Below, in pieces: positions 1-7,956 of a DNA stretch of 64,000 bases. Numbering within the stretch: position 1 is the first letter of the stretch; the number at the start of each line of letters is the position of its first letter. The stretch is from assembly GCF_014649875.1 (NCBI RefSeq), contig NZ_BMTW01000003.1, positions 310,001 through 374,000 of the forward strand, in the 5' to 3' direction. The position numbers and the translations under genes were made by a program. The DNA comes from Streptomyces rubiginosohelvolus. GTDB taxonomy: Bacteria > Actinomycetota > Actinomycetes > Streptomycetales > Streptomycetaceae. The notes below the pieces were generated by a model, which did no database searches, was not told the DNA's origin, and was given only the letters and a program-made list of their open reading frames with translations.

Positions 1-610
1 GAGGGAGTTGGCCGACGGCCCAGTCGGCGGCAGCGTCCTTCGGCATGATCCGGCCGGTGGCGAGCGTGGCCCAGATGCGCGCGAGGGTCAGCAGGACGTT
101 GCGGGTGTCGCCCTCCAGGTCGTCGAGCAGTTCGGGAATGCCCGCCACGCTCGCCCGGACCAGGTCGGCGTGCGGGACGGGGTCGAGGACCTGGGCCGGC
201 CGGGGGCCGGTGAGGGGGGCGTCGCCCGTCAGCGTCATCGAGATCAGCAGGGCCAGATCGGGCATAGGCTCCGCCCGGGGCACCGTCCCGGCCTCGTAGT
301 CGGCGCGCAGCCACTCGCCGTACAGGAAATCGCAGGTAGGAGAGTAACGCCAGGGCCGCACCTCGGACTGGACGACCACGGTGAGCTCGACCGGGCGGGC
401 CGTGTCCCCAGAGCCGGAAATGCTGAGCAGGCCTTCGAGAAGCGCCCGACGTTCTTGCTCGTCCATCGACCTCCGGGAAACGAGCAGGACGTCCACGTCG
501 CTGGCCGGTTTGAGACCTCCGAGCACGGAAGATCCGTGCAGGTAGGCGCCGATGAGATTCCCGCCCAGCACACGGTCGGCCCATCCCACGGTCTCCCGAA
601 GCTGATTCAT
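1..610 (-). CDS. AadA-like aminoglycoside adenylyltransferase-type nucleotidyltransferase (3' end outside window)
   Basis: The gene reads from ATG at 610 to the left window edge, so about 203 N-terminal codons are seen and the C-terminus is missing. Near residues 26-44 is the polymerase-beta-type nucleotidyltransferase signature: GSSVLGGLKPASDVDVLLV, with the Gly-Ser pair and two metal-binding Asp residues (D39, D41). The later residues resemble the helical C-terminal region of AadA/ANT(3'')-type enzymes (LTLARIWATLATGRIMPKDAAADWA). Family members transfer AMP from ATP to streptomycin or spectinomycin, but chromosomal Streptomyces members are often of unproven substrate. The call rests on motif and length; resistance activity is inference. 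Confidence 0.75.
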   Translation of the reverse strand, partial: MNQLRETVGWADRVLGGNLIGAYLHGSSVLGGLKPASDVDVLLVSRRSMDEQERRALLEGLLSISGSGDTARPVELTVVVQSEVRPWRYSPTCDFLYGEWLRADYEAGTVPRAEPMPDLALLISMTLTGDAPLTGPRPAQVLDPVPHADLVRASVAGIPELLDDLEGDTRNVLLTLARIWATLATGRIMPKDAAADWAVGQLP

Positions 611-700
611 CGCGCCAGTGTCTCCCGCCGTCCTGCCTGGCTGCGGTCCGGACTGCGCCAGGTGTCGAACAGCCGGACAGGGGCCGGCCCGGAAAACCTT

Positions 701-730
701 TTGGCGGCCCCCGACCCTCCCTGCTACGTT
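701..730 (+). promoter_or_regulatory. Probable sigma-70-type promoter ahead of the short ORF and hydrolase
   Basis: TTGGCG at 701-706 and TACGTT at 725-730 are separated by 18 bp, a good fit to housekeeping Streptomyces promoters. It would drive the 17-codon ORF at 768 and the hydrolase at 867. Assigned by eye; no transcription start is known. Confidence 0.45.
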
Positions 731-767
731 TTCGCGAGCCGTGCTGAAGACCGAGGAGGTGGTACCC

Positions 768-821
768 GTGAACGCAATGTCGACATGGGTGCTCCCCTGC
801 GGGGTCACGGTCGGGCGATAG
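768..821 (+). CDS. Short upstream ORF with a very strong ribosome-binding site (17 codons)
   Basis: A GTG start at 768 follows AGGAGGT at 754-760 with a 7-nt spacer, the strongest Shine-Dalgarno sequence in this part of the window. The ORF encodes 17 residues (MNAMSTWVLPCGVTVGR) and stops at 819-821, 45 nt before the hydrolase ATG. It has one Trp and one Cys but no run of identical codons, so an amino-acid attenuator is not obvious. The sequence after it contains GC-rich complementary stretches. It could be a leader peptide, a small protein or a chance ORF; the RBS and upstream promoter favour real translation. Confidence 0.4.
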   Translation: MNAMSTWVLPCGVTVGR

Positions 822-866
822 GTCGTCCGGGAGCGCCGTTCACGCGCACTTCCGAAAGGCACGACC

Positions 867-1631
867 GTGCATTTCTCTTCCGAACAGCGACTCGACGACG
901 CCGTGGTCGAGCGCGCATTCACCCTTGGCGAGATCCCCGGCATTCTGTGGACGCCCGCGGCCCTGCCCCCCGATTCCGTACCGGCGCCGCTGATCCTGAT
1001 CGGCCACCCCCCGCTGGGGCTCGGCCGGATGTATCCCCGGCTGGCGGGGCGGGCGCGGCATTACGTGGCGGAGTACGGGTTCGCCGCGGCCACCATCGAG
1101 CTCCCCGGCAGCGGTGTACGGCCCCGCTGGGCCGCCGCCGAGCAGGCCCGCGCCGATCTGCGCCGGGCGATGGCTATTGAGAGCGGTGGGCCGGTCGGTG
1201 GCGAGATCATCGACGCCCTCATCCTTCCGCTGGTCGACCGGGCGGTGCCGGAATGGCAGGCCGTCCTGGACGAACTGCTGTCGCTGCCCGGGATCGGCGG
1301 GCCGGTCGGGTACGAAGGGGGCGTGATCTCCATCGGCGTCCGCCTCGCGGTCGTCGAGCCGCGCATCGTGGCCGCCGGTCTCTTCGCCGGAAGCCTCGTG
1401 CCCGCCGCCGTGTTCGAGGAGGCCCGCCGGGTCACGATTCCCCTGCACGTCCTGCTGCAGTGGGACGACGAGGGCAACGACCGGCAGGCGGCCCTGGACC
1501 TGTTCGACGCCTTCGGGTCCCGGGAGAAGACCCTGCACGCCAACCTCGGCGGGCACACCGGCGTTCCGCAGTTCGAACTCGACACGGGGGCCCGCTTCTT
1601 CGCCCGGCATCTGACGGGCGAGCCCCGCTGA
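867..1631 (+). CDS. Alpha/beta-hydrolase-fold protein, dienelactone-hydrolase-like, with Glu at the nucleophile elbow
   Basis: A 254-residue soluble protein of alpha/beta-hydrolase type. An early strand-turn reads PLILIGHPPLG (41-51, oxyanion region), an acid segment WDDEGND lies near 198-204, and a GGHTG motif near 227-231 would carry the catalytic His. At the position where the nucleophile elbow (Gly-X-Ser-X-Gly) is expected the sequence is G-Y-E-G-G (residues 148-152), so the nucleophile appears replaced by Glu150. That suggests a non-catalytic or altered enzyme unless alignment places the elbow elsewhere. The ATG at 867 follows GAAAGGCACGACC, which gives a modest RBS. No signal peptide or membrane segment is seen. 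Confidence 0.7.
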   Translation: MHFSSEQRLDDAVVERAFTLGEIPGILWTPAALPPDSVPAPLILIGHPPLGLGRMYPRLAGRARHYVAEYGFAAATIELPGSGVRPRWAAAEQARADLRRAMAIESGGPVGGEIIDALILPLVDRAVPEWQAVLDELLSLPGIGGPVGYEGGVISIGVRLAVVEPRIVAAGLFAGSLVPAAVFEEARRVTIPLHVLLQWDDEGNDRQAALDLFDAFGSREKTLHANLGGHTGVPQFELDTGARFFARHLTGEPR

Positions 1632-1662
1632 CCGGCGCGGGTGACGCGCTCCGCCACCTGGG

Positions 1663-2223
1663 TCAGCGCAGCGACTGTGTGCCTATGACCGACAGCAGCC
1701 GCAGCCGCTCGTAGCTCTCGCTGCCCGGCGCGGCCGTGTACACGAGCAGGCTGTGCGACTGGTCCGGGTCCAGCAGCCGCTGGCAGTTCAGCTCCAGGAC
1801 GCCGACCTCGGGGTGGACGAAGCGCTTCACCTCGTTCGGGCGGATGCCGATCTCGTGCTCGTCCCAGAGCCGCCGGAACTCCTCGCTCCCCTCGCGCAAC
1901 AGCTCGGCGCAGTACGCGGCCCGGGAGCCGGTCCCCCGCAGGGTGGCCAGCTCCCGCAGGCCGGAGGCGAACATCCGGGAGAGGAAGGCGTGGTCCTCGG
2001 CCACGTACTGCGCACGGGTGGCGGGGTCGGTGAACCACCGGTAGCCGATGCTGCGCGCGAGGCCGGTGTACCGGGTCGTGTCGCCGGTGAGGGCGACGCC
2101 GAGCGGGGTCTGCCGCAGCGTCTCACCCAGTTCGGTGACGATCTCGGCGGGGGTGTCGTCCAGCCGGTCCAGGATGCGGAGGAGGCCGGGGCTGATGTGT
2201 TCGCCGGTGGTGCCCGACCGCAC
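1663..2223 (-). pseudogene. Truncated MmyB-type XRE regulator: ligand-binding half without its HTH
   Basis: About 186 codons (possible GTG at 2223) match the C-terminal MmyB-like ligand-binding domain of actinobacterial XRE regulators: [19 protein letters not shown], then a segment ending with FVHPEVGVLELNCQRL and a C-terminal LRLLSVIGTQ. Complete members are near 280-290 residues and begin with an XRE helix-turn-helix of about 90 residues. None of that is present: similarity stops near 2212 and the SDR gene on the other strand starts at 2279. These regulators typically sit divergent from an SDR gene they control, as here. I interpret it as the stump of such a pair, deleted through the regulator's 5' end. 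A stand-alone ligand-binding protein is the alternative. Confidence 0.65.
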
Positions 2224-2278
2224 CGGCCCCGCCGTCACAGGCCCGACCCCGGGGCCCGACCTCACAGGAGTGATCCTC

Positions 2279-3229
2279 ATGGCCCGCCAGCCCATCGACC
2301 TCCCCGTCCCCGACCTCTCGGGCAAGCGCGCCGTCGTCACCGGAGGGAGCGACGGCATCGGCCTCGGGATCGCGGCACGGCTCGCCGCCTCCGGAGCCGA
2401 GGTCGTGCTGCCGGTACGCAACCCGCGCAAAGGGGAGGCCGCCGTCGCCGAGATCGCGCGGCGGGCACCCGGCGCGCAGGTGTCGCTGCGCACGCTCGAC
2501 CTGTCCTCGCTCGACACCGTCGCCGCACTCGGCGACTCCCTCATCGACGAGGGCCGGCCGATCCATCTGCTGGTCAACAACGCGGGCGTCATGACCCCGC
2601 CCGACCGGCAGACGACCGCCGACGGCTTCGAGCTGCAGTTCGGCACCAACCACCTCGGGCACGTCGCCCTGGTCCTCCGGCTGCTGCCCCTCCTGCGGGC
2701 CGGGCAGGCCCGGGTGACCTCGCAGATCAGCGTCGCCGCCAACCGCAACTCCATCAACTGGGACGACCTCAACTGGGAGCGGACCTACAACGGCATGCAC
2801 GCCTACAGCCAGTCGAAGATCGCCTTCGGGCTCTTCGGCCTGGAACTCGACCGGCGCAGCAAGGCCGAGGGCTGGGGCATCACGAGCAACCTCTCCCACC
2901 CGGGCGTCGCCCCGACGAGCCTGCTCGCCGCCCGCCCCGAAGTCGGCCGCGCCAAGGACACGTTGGGCGTCCGTCTGATCCGTCTGCTGTCCGCCCGGGG
3001 CATCCTGGTCGGCACCGTGGAGAGCGCGAAGTTCCCCGCGCTGTACGCGGCGACCTCGCCGGAGGCCCGGGGCGGTGCCCTCTACGGGCCGGGCGGGCCC
3101 GGCAACCTGGGCGGCCCGCCCGCCGAGCAGAAGCTCTACAGCCGGCTGACCGACCCCGAGGAGGCCCGGCGGGTGTGGCGGGTCTCGGAGGAGCTGGCCG
3201 GGGTAGCAAGTCAGCAGCCCGGTAAATGA
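2279..3229 (+). CDS. SDR family NAD(P)-dependent oxidoreductase
   Basis: A 316-residue short-chain dehydrogenase/reductase. The Rossmann cofactor loop [10 protein letters not shown] lies near residues 21-30, NNAGVM near 101-106, the catalytic Ser in SQISVAAN, and the catalytic Tyr-Lys pair in YSQSK near 177-181. A basic residue after the second strand (VRNPRKG) suggests NADP(H) preference. The family resembles retinol-dehydrogenase/WWOX-like oxidoreductases common in Streptomyces; the substrate is unknown. The ATG at 2279 follows ACAGGAG with suitable spacing. It is divergent from the headless MmyB-type regulator, which would normally control it, so regulation may now be lost or supplied in trans. 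Confidence 0.85.
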   Translation: MARQPIDLPVPDLSGKRAVVTGGSDGIGLGIAARLAASGAEVVLPVRNPRKGEAAVAEIARRAPGAQVSLRTLDLSSLDTVAALGDSLIDEGRPIHLLVNNAGVMTPPDRQTTADGFELQFGTNHLGHVALVLRLLPLLRAGQARVTSQISVAANRNSINWDDLNWERTYNGMHAYSQSKIAFGLFGLELDRRSKAEGWGITSNLSHPGVAPTSLLAARPEVGRAKDTLGVRLIRLLSARGILVGTVESAKFPALYAATSPEARGGALYGPGGPGNLGGPPAEQKLYSRLTDPEEARRVWRVSEELAGVASQQPGK

Positions 3230-3230
3230 G

Positions 3231-3260
3231 TTGCCCGTGCTGAGGAGCGGTTGTTAGCGT
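3231..3260 (+). promoter_or_regulatory. Possible promoter upstream of the 16-codon ORF and GNAT remnant
   Basis: TTGCCC followed after 18 bp by TAGCGT, directly after the SDR stop codon. The spacing and hexamers resemble the element at 701-730. It would give a transcript covering the short ORF at 3311. Assigned by eye. Confidence 0.3.
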
Positions 3261-3310
3261 CACGCCGGCGCGAGAGACGCGTGCTCGGTGGGACAGGGAG
3301 GTTGATGAAT

Positions 3311-3361
3311 ATGGCTGCCGTCGGCTGCTTTCGTCATGCCCTTGTCCGGCCCGCGCGCTGA
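3311..3361 (+). CDS. Short ORF (16 codons) in frame with the downstream GNAT remnant
   Basis: ATG at 3311 (or ATG at 3305) is preceded by AGGGAGG at 3295-3301. It encodes MAAVGCFRHALVRPAR and ends at TGA 3359-3361. The same frame then stays open through the GNAT remnant to 3748. It may be a leader peptide, or the degraded start of the acetyltransferase gene separated by a stop codon. I cannot decide between these. Confidence 0.3.
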   Translation: MAAVGCFRHALVRPAR

Positions 3362-3748
3362 CGACAGCGCGGCCCGGGTCGTCTCTTCGGCGAGCATCCC
3401 GCCTGGCTCGACGCCTACGGTCACCGCCTGGTGGTCGAGCGCGGGAGCGGCCTGGTGGTGGGCTCGATCGGCCTGTTCTGGCCGCCCGCCGAGGGCGTCG
3501 TCGGCATCGGGTACGGCATCGTGGCCTCCCGGCGTGGCCGGGGTTACGCCACCGAGGCCACACGGGCGCTCGCGGAGTTCGCCCTCACCGCGGCCGAGGT
3601 CCACACCGTGTCCGCCGATGTGGAAGGGGCCAACCCGGCCTCGGTCCGCGTACTGGAGAAGGCAGGCTTCCGGCGGTGGGCCGGCCCGGAGAGCGCGGAC
3701 CAGCCGGCGCGATTCAGGATCACAGGTCCCGACTGCGTGCGGCGGTGA
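3362..3748 (+). pseudogene. GNAT acetyltransferase remnant (C-terminal two-thirds)
   Basis: The readable frame gives RLFGEHPAWLDAYGHRLVVE, then the GNAT core: a beta-strand pair (GLVVGSIGLFWPP), the acetyl-CoA pyrophosphate loop RRGRGYATEA, and the C-terminal NPASVRVLEKAGFRR. Complete family members carry another 40-60 N-terminal residues, which are missing: an in-frame TGA lies at 3359-3361. A GTG at 3431 could start a 105-residue product lacking strand 1 and helix 1. I read it as a truncated, probably non-functional RimJ/RimL-type acetyltransferase. Together with the MmyB stump it marks 1.6-3.7 kb as a decayed region. Confidence 0.6.
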
Positions 3749-3754
3749 ACGCCA

Positions 3755-3783
3755 GGGCCCTGGAGGCATTGCCTCCAGGGCCC
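3755..3783. terminator. Perfect inverted repeat between convergent genes
   Basis: Thirteen-bp arms (GGGCCCTGGAGGC and its complement) with a 3-nt loop sit between the GNAT remnant and the DUF6243 gene, which point toward each other. There is no long T tract, as is usual in Streptomyces. It probably acts in both directions. Confidence 0.7.
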
Positions 3784-3802
3784 GTTCGGTGGTGTCGCGG
3801 CG

Positions 3803-4024
3803 TCAGCTCTGCGTGGACGACGCGTTCTCGTCGGCGCTCGGCTCAGCGGTCGCGGCCGGCTGGGCCTCGGCGCGCTCGCGCATCTTGCGGACCAGCTCCT
3901 GCTTCTTGTCCTCGGCGACCTTGCGGTCGGCGGTGCGCGCGGAGCCCGCGCCCTGCTGGTCGGCGCGGGACAGCTTCTTGCGCTGTCCGCCCACGCCGAG
4001 GAGGTTGTTGCGGCTCTTGGCCAT
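3803..4024 (-). CDS. DUF6243 family small basic protein
   Basis: A 73-residue hydrophilic protein starting MAKSRNNLLGVGGQRKKLSR, rich in Lys, Arg, Ala and Glu. A charged helical middle (EDKKQELVRKMRERAEA) is followed by a disordered Ala/Ser/Glu tail. The N-terminal pattern matches the Streptomyces-restricted DUF6243 family, whose function is unknown. No membrane segment or Cys is present. The ATG at 4024 follows GGGGAG on the minus strand. It appears monocistronic, ending against the terminator at 3755-3783. Confidence 0.8.
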   Translation of the reverse strand: MAKSRNNLLGVGGQRKKLSRADQQGAGSARTADRKVAEDKKQELVRKMRERAEAQPAATAEPSADENASSTQS

Positions 4025-4235
4025 GGTGTTCTCCCCTACGGAAGGTGAAGTGAGTCAGGTGAAGGTGATCGGGGCCGGTCGCGCCGAGCCCCGGGCTGCG
4101 GCGGGGTGTGTGCACCCGCCGCGCTCTCACTCGTAGATCTGGAAGAACGAAGACATGCGGAAACCGTACCGCGCTCCCCGCGAGCACCGCACCAGGTTTT
4201 CCGGCCGCCGGGGGTCTCAGGCCGCCAGGGAGGGA

Positions 4236-4439
4236 TCAGGCCGTCGGGTCGACCGTCGCCTGGTGAGCCTCCGCCAGGTGCTCCTCGGCCTTGAGCCAGG
4301 GCAGGAACTGCGCCGAGCGCCGCCAGGCGCAGGTGGTGCAGGTCAGCTGGCGCGTGACGCCCGACTTCCTTACCTGCACGACGTGTTCACGGCCGTGCTG
4401 GTCCCATCTGCTGACCTTGCTGGTGGTGATCGACGGCAT
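4236..4439 (-). CDS. Small hypothetical protein with a C2H2-like metal-binding pattern
   Basis: A 67-residue protein of unknown function. It has C34-x2-C37 followed by H54-x4-H59, spaced like a small C2H2-type zinc site, with Trp/Leu residues between them. The N-terminal half (SKVSRWDQHGREHVVQVRKS) is strand-like and basic. ATG at 4439 follows a GGAGGT RBS on the minus strand. It lies downstream of and in line with glyS but beyond that gene's terminator at 4490-4519, so it is probably a separate unit. Nucleic-acid binding is possible but is inference only. Confidence 0.65.
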   Translation of the reverse strand: MPSITTSKVSRWDQHGREHVVQVRKSGVTRQLTCTTCAWRRSAQFLPWLKAEEHLAEAHQATVDPTA

Positions 4440-4489
4440 GGCGTACCTCCCGGAACGGCGGCGGAGGCTCCGGTGGACCGTACGACGAA

Positions 4490-4519
4490 GCCCCCGGTTC
4501 CGTACCCGGAACCGGGGGC
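4490..4519 (-). terminator. glyS terminator hairpin
   Basis: Perfect 13-bp arms (GCCCCCGGTTCCG and complement) around a TACC loop lie 20 nt past the glyS stop codon. GC-only stem without a strong T run. Confidence 0.8.
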
Positions 4520-4539
4520 CTCACGCACACAAACGGGTG

Positions 4540-5922
4540 TCAGCAGCCGAGCAGACGCGCGCCCAGGTACGCCTGGATCTGGTCCAGCGAGACACGCTCC
4601 TGCTTCATCGTGTCGCGCTCGCGGACGGTCACCGCGTTGTCGTCGAGGGTGTCGAAGTCGACGGTGACGCAGAACGGGGTGCCGATCTCGTCCTGGCGGC
4701 GGTAGCGGCGGCCGATGGCGCCGGCGTCGTCGAACTCGATGTTCCAGTTCTTGCGCAGGTCGGCCGCCAGGCCCTTGGCCTTCGGCGAGAGCTGCGCGTT
4801 GCGGGACAGCGGCAGGACCGCGACCTTGACCGGGGCCAGGCGGGGGTCGAGGCGCATCACGGTGCGCTTCTCCATGACGCCCTTGGCGTTGGGGGCCTCG
4901 TCCTCGACGTAGGCGTCGAGGAGGAACGCCAGCATCGCGCGGCCGACGCCGGCCGCGGGCTCGATGACGTACGGCGTCCAGCGCTCCTGGGCCTCCTGGT
5001 CGTGGTAGCGCAGGTCGGTGCCGGAGGCCTCGGAGTGCGCCTTGAGGTCGTAGTCGGTGCGGTTGGCCACGCCCTCCAGCTCGCCCCACTCGCTGCCGCC
5101 GAAACGGAAGCGGTACTCGATGTCGGCGGTGCGCTTGGAGTAGTGGGAGAGCTTCTCCTTCGGGTGCTCGTACCAGCGCATGTTCTCCTCGCGCATGCCG
5201 AGGTCCGTGTACCAGTTCCAGCGCTGGTCCATCCAGTACTGCTGCCACTCCTCGTCCTCGCCCGGCTTGACGAAGAACTCCATCTCCATCTGCTCGAACT
5301 CACGGGTCCGGAAGATGAAGTTGCCCGGAGTGATCTCGTTCCGGAAGGACTTGCCCATCTGCGCGATACCGAACGGCGGCTTCTTGCGCGAGGTCTGGAG
5401 CACCTGGCCGAAGTTGGTGAAGATGCCCTGGGCCGTCTCGGGACGCAGGTAGGCGACCGAGCCGGAGTCCTGGGTCGGGCCGAGGTGGGTGGAGAGCAGA
5501 CCCGAGAACTGCTTGGGCTCGGTGAAGGTGCCCTTGTTGCCGCAGTTGGGGCAGTTGAGGTCGGCGAGGCCGTTGACCGGCGGCTTGCCGTGCTTCTCCT
5601 CGTACGCCTCCTCCAGGTGGTCGGCGCGGAAGCGCTTGTGACAGGAGGTGCACTCGGTCAGCGGGTCCGAGAAGGTGGCGACGTGACCCGAGGCGACCCA
5701 GACGTCCGGCGCCAGGATGACCGACGAGTCGAGACCGACCACGTCCTCGCGCGCGGTGACCATGTAGCGCCACCACTGACGCTTCAGGTTCTCCTTCATC
5801 TCGACGCCCAGCGGCCCGTAGTCCCAGGCGGCGCGCTGGCCACCGTAGATCTCACTGCAGGGGTAGACGAAGCCACGGCGCTTGCTCAGGCTGACGATGG
5901 TGTCGATCTTGTCGGCGGCCAC
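4540..5922 (-). CDS. glyS: Glycyl-tRNA synthetase (homodimeric alpha2 class II type)
   Basis: Charges tRNA-Gly with glycine in the cytoplasm. The 460-residue length and architecture are those of the single-chain, archaeal/eukaryotic-like enzyme used by actinobacteria, not the alpha2beta2 form. Visible features are the N-terminal [11 protein letters not shown], a CPNCG element in the insertion, the motif 2 region ([20 protein letters not shown]), an acidic [10 protein letters not shown] stretch, motif 3 near [20 protein letters not shown], and an anticodon-binding domain from about residue 360 ([13 protein letters not shown]). ATG at 5922 follows AGAGAG on the minus strand. It is divergent from the zinc uptake operon. 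No T-box motif is visible upstream. Confidence 0.97.
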   Translation of the reverse strand: MAADKIDTIVSLSKRRGFVYPCSEIYGGQRAAWDYGPLGVEMKENLKRQWWRYMVTAREDVVGLDSSVILAPDVWVASGHVATFSDPLTECTSCHKRFRADHLEEAYEEKHGKPPVNGLADLNCPNCGNKGTFTEPKQFSGLLSTHLGPTQDSGSVAYLRPETAQGIFTNFGQVLQTSRKKPPFGIAQMGKSFRNEITPGNFIFRTREFEQMEMEFFVKPGEDEEWQQYWMDQRWNWYTDLGMREENMRWYEHPKEKLSHYSKRTADIEYRFRFGGSEWGELEGVANRTDYDLKAHSEASGTDLRYHDQEAQERWTPYVIEPAAGVGRAMLAFLLDAYVEDEAPNAKGVMEKRTVMRLDPRLAPVKVAVLPLSRNAQLSPKAKGLAADLRKNWNIEFDDAGAIGRRYRRQDEIGTPFCVTVDFDTLDDNAVTVRERDTMKQERVSLDQIQAYLGARLLGC

Positions 5923-6062
5923 GGTGCTCTCTTCATACGACGATGACGAACGGCGAATGACTCAGGTTACCGGCGTGCGCACCCCCCGGATCAAATCGGT
6001 AGGGGCTCAAAAGAAGCCCTGCGGCTCCGGCTCGTGATCTTCCGGGCATCTCATCAGCCTTG

Positions 6063-6100
6063 TTGACAATCGTTTCCACTTTTGTTGAAAATGACTGTCA
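6063..6100 (+). promoter_or_regulatory. Zur-controlled promoter with two Zur boxes; probable leaderless start
   Basis: Two 15-bp sequences fit the actinobacterial Zur box (TGxxAxTxxTTxTCA-like): TGACAATCGTTTCCA at 6064-6078 and TGAAAATGACTGTCA at 6086-6100. A -35-like TTGACA (6063-6068) lies inside the first. GAAAAT (6087-6092), 18 bp further, could be the -10 and lies inside the second. The predicted transcript start, about 6099-6100, coincides with the ATG at 6100, and no Shine-Dalgarno sequence precedes that ATG. Zinc-loaded Zur bound here would cover the whole core promoter. Confidence 0.75.
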
Positions 6101-7128
6101 TGAACGTACGTCGCCTCATACCCACCACCGCCGTCGCCGGAGCAGTCGTCCTCGGCCTGACCGCTCTCTCGGCCTGCTCCACCTCCGACGCGGCGGACGG
6201 GGGCAACGGGGACAAGCTGAAGGTGACCGCGTCGTTCTACCCGATGCAGTTCCTGGCCGAGAGGATCGGCGGCGAGCACGTCGCCGTCACCAGCCTCACC
6301 AAGCCGGGCGTCGAGCCGCACGACCTGGAGCTCACCCCGCGCCAGATCGGCTCCATCAGCGAGTCCGACTACGTGCTGTACCTCAAGGGCATCCAGCCCG
6401 CCGTGGACGACGCGATCAAGCAGTCCGGTGTGCAGAACACCGTCGACGCCGCGACCCTCACCACGCTGGAGAACCACGGCTCCGAGGTCAGCGGCCACGA
6501 CCACGGCCACGAAGGCGAGGAGCACGCGGACGAGCACGGCCACGAGGGCGAGGAAGCCCACGAGGAGCACTCCGAGGGCGACGGCCACAACCACGGCGAG
6601 GAGGGCGGCGCCGACCCGCACATCTGGCTGGACCCGGTGAAGTACGCCGAGGTCGCCAAGGGTGTCGGCAAGTCGCTGGAGAAGGCCGACCCCGACCACG
6701 CCGCCGACTACAAGAAGAACACCGACGCCCTCGTCGCCGAGCTGGGCGAGCTGAACACGGCGTACGAGACCGGGCTGAAGAACCCGGCCACCAAGACCTT
6801 CATCACCACCCACTCCGCCTTCGGCTACCTCGCCGAGCGCTACGGGCTCACCCAGCAGGGCATCGCGGGCATCGACCCCGAGGCCGAGCCGAGCCCCGCG
6901 CGGATCCAGGAGATCCACACCATCGCGGAGAAGGAGAAGGCCACCACGGTCTTCTTCGAGACGCTCGCCAGTGACAGGACGGCGAAGACCCTCGCGAAGG
7001 ACACCGGGCTGAAGACCGGCGTCCTGGACCCGCTGGAGGGAATCACGGACAAGTCCCGGGGCGCTGACTACATCGAGGTCATGGAGTCCAACCTCGCCGC
7101 GCTGCAGAAAGCCCTCGGCGCGAAGTGA
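6100..7128 (+). CDS. znuA: Zinc ABC transporter substrate-binding lipoprotein (ZnuA/AztC family)
   Basis: Binds zinc outside the membrane and delivers it to the permease encoded two genes downstream. The 342-residue protein begins with a basic n-region, a hydrophobic core and a lipobox ending SAC, so it is a lipoprotein. The cluster A-I fold starts at KLKVTASFYPMQFLAERI. A His/Asp/Glu-rich loop near residues 130-170 (DHGHEGEEHADEHGHEGEE) is diagnostic of zinc rather than manganese binding. Further ligands are in VEPHDLELTP, DPHIWLDP and TTHSAFGYLAERYG. ATG at 6100 is preferred over 6091 because of the promoter spacing. It is first in the operon and Zur-regulated. Confidence 0.93.
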   Translation: MNVRRLIPTTAVAGAVVLGLTALSACSTSDAADGGNGDKLKVTASFYPMQFLAERIGGEHVAVTSLTKPGVEPHDLELTPRQIGSISESDYVLYLKGIQPAVDDAIKQSGVQNTVDAATLTTLENHGSEVSGHDHGHEGEEHADEHGHEGEEAHEEHSEGDGHNHGEEGGADPHIWLDPVKYAEVAKGVGKSLEKADPDHAADYKKNTDALVAELGELNTAYETGLKNPATKTFITTHSAFGYLAERYGLTQQGIAGIDPEAEPSPARIQEIHTIAEKEKATTVFFETLASDRTAKTLAKDTGLKTGVLDPLEGITDKSRGADYIEVMESNLAALQKALGAK

Positions 7129-7173
7129 CCCGCACCACCCGCACCACTTGTGACGTTCGGATCGGAGGCGCTC

Positions 7174-7956
7174 ATGCCGGAGCGTGAGAGCACCCCCCGC
7201 GAGGCCGTGATCAGCCTGCGCGGCGCCACGGCCACCCTCGGCGCGCGCCCCGTGCTGCGCGGGGTCGACCTGACCGTGCACCGGGGCGAGGTCGTCGCCC
7301 TGCTCGGCGCCAACGGTTCCGGCAAGTCCACCGCCGTACGGTCGGTCATCGGGCAGGTCCCGCTGACCGGCGGCAGCGTCGAGCTGTTCGGCACCGAGCT
7401 GCGCCGCTTCCGCCGGTGGGGCCGGATCGGGTACGTCCCGCAGCGCACCACGGCCGCGGGCGGCGTGCCCGCCACGATCCGCGAGGTCGTCGCCTCCGGC
7501 CGGCTGTCCCGTACGGGGCTGCGGTGGCCCGGGAAGGCGGACCGGGCGGCCGTGGACCGTGCCATCGAGCTGGTGGGCCTGGCCGACCGTGCGAAGGACT
7601 CCGTGAGCGCCCTGTCGGGCGGCCAGCACCAGCGCGTGCTGATCGCCCGCGCCCTGGCCTCCGAGCCGGAACTGCTGATCATGGACGAGCCGATGGCGGG
7701 GGTGGACCTGGCCAGCCAGGAGATCCTGGCCTCGACCCTGCGCGAGCAGGTGGCGCTCGGCACCTCCGTGCTGCTGGTGCTGCACGAGCTGGGCCCGCTG
7801 GAGCCCCTGATCGACCGGGCCGTCGTCCTGCGCGACGGCTGCGTGACGCACGACGGGCCGCCGCCCGAGGCGCTCGGCCAGCACGCCCTGCCCGGCCACG
7901 ACCACGTACACCCCCACGCGGCCGCCGAGCCCGTCCGGACGGGACTGCTGACCTGA
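7174..7956 (+). CDS. znuC: Zinc ABC transporter ATP-binding protein
   Basis: A 260-residue cytoplasmic ATPase that powers zinc import with the adjacent permease. Walker A is GANGSGKST (near residues 47-55), the ABC signature is LSGGQHQR, Walker B is ELLIMDEP, and the switch His is in LLVLHELG. The C-terminus is His-rich (HALPGHDHVHPHAAAE), which is common in zinc-dedicated ATPases. ATG at 7174 is chosen because GGAGG at 7164-7168 precedes it; an upstream GTG at 7150 lacks an RBS. The stop codon TGA overlaps the permease ATG by one base (7956), indicating coupled translation. Confidence 0.93.
   Translation: MPERESTPREAVISLRGATATLGARPVLRGVDLTVHRGEVVALLGANGSGKSTAVRSVIGQVPLTGGSVELFGTELRRFRRWGRIGYVPQRTTAAGGVPATIREVVASGRLSRTGLRWPGKADRAAVDRAIELVGLADRAKDSVSALSGGQHQRVLIARALASEPELLIMDEPMAGVDLASQEILASTLREQVALGTSVLLVLHELGPLEPLIDRAVVLRDGCVTHDGPPPEALGQHALPGHDHVHPHAAAEPVRTGLLT

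Noticed and set aside
754..830. T-box riboswitch
   Set aside because: AGGTGGTACCCG resembles the T-box core AGGGTGGTACCGCG, but the match is partial, no stem I/specifier structure was found, and the downstream gene is a hydrolase rather than an amino-acid-related gene.
2223..2520. Missing HTH of the MmyB-type regulator in another frame
   Set aside because: The minus strand here shows no XRE motif in any frame, and the DNA is fully explained by the SDR gene.
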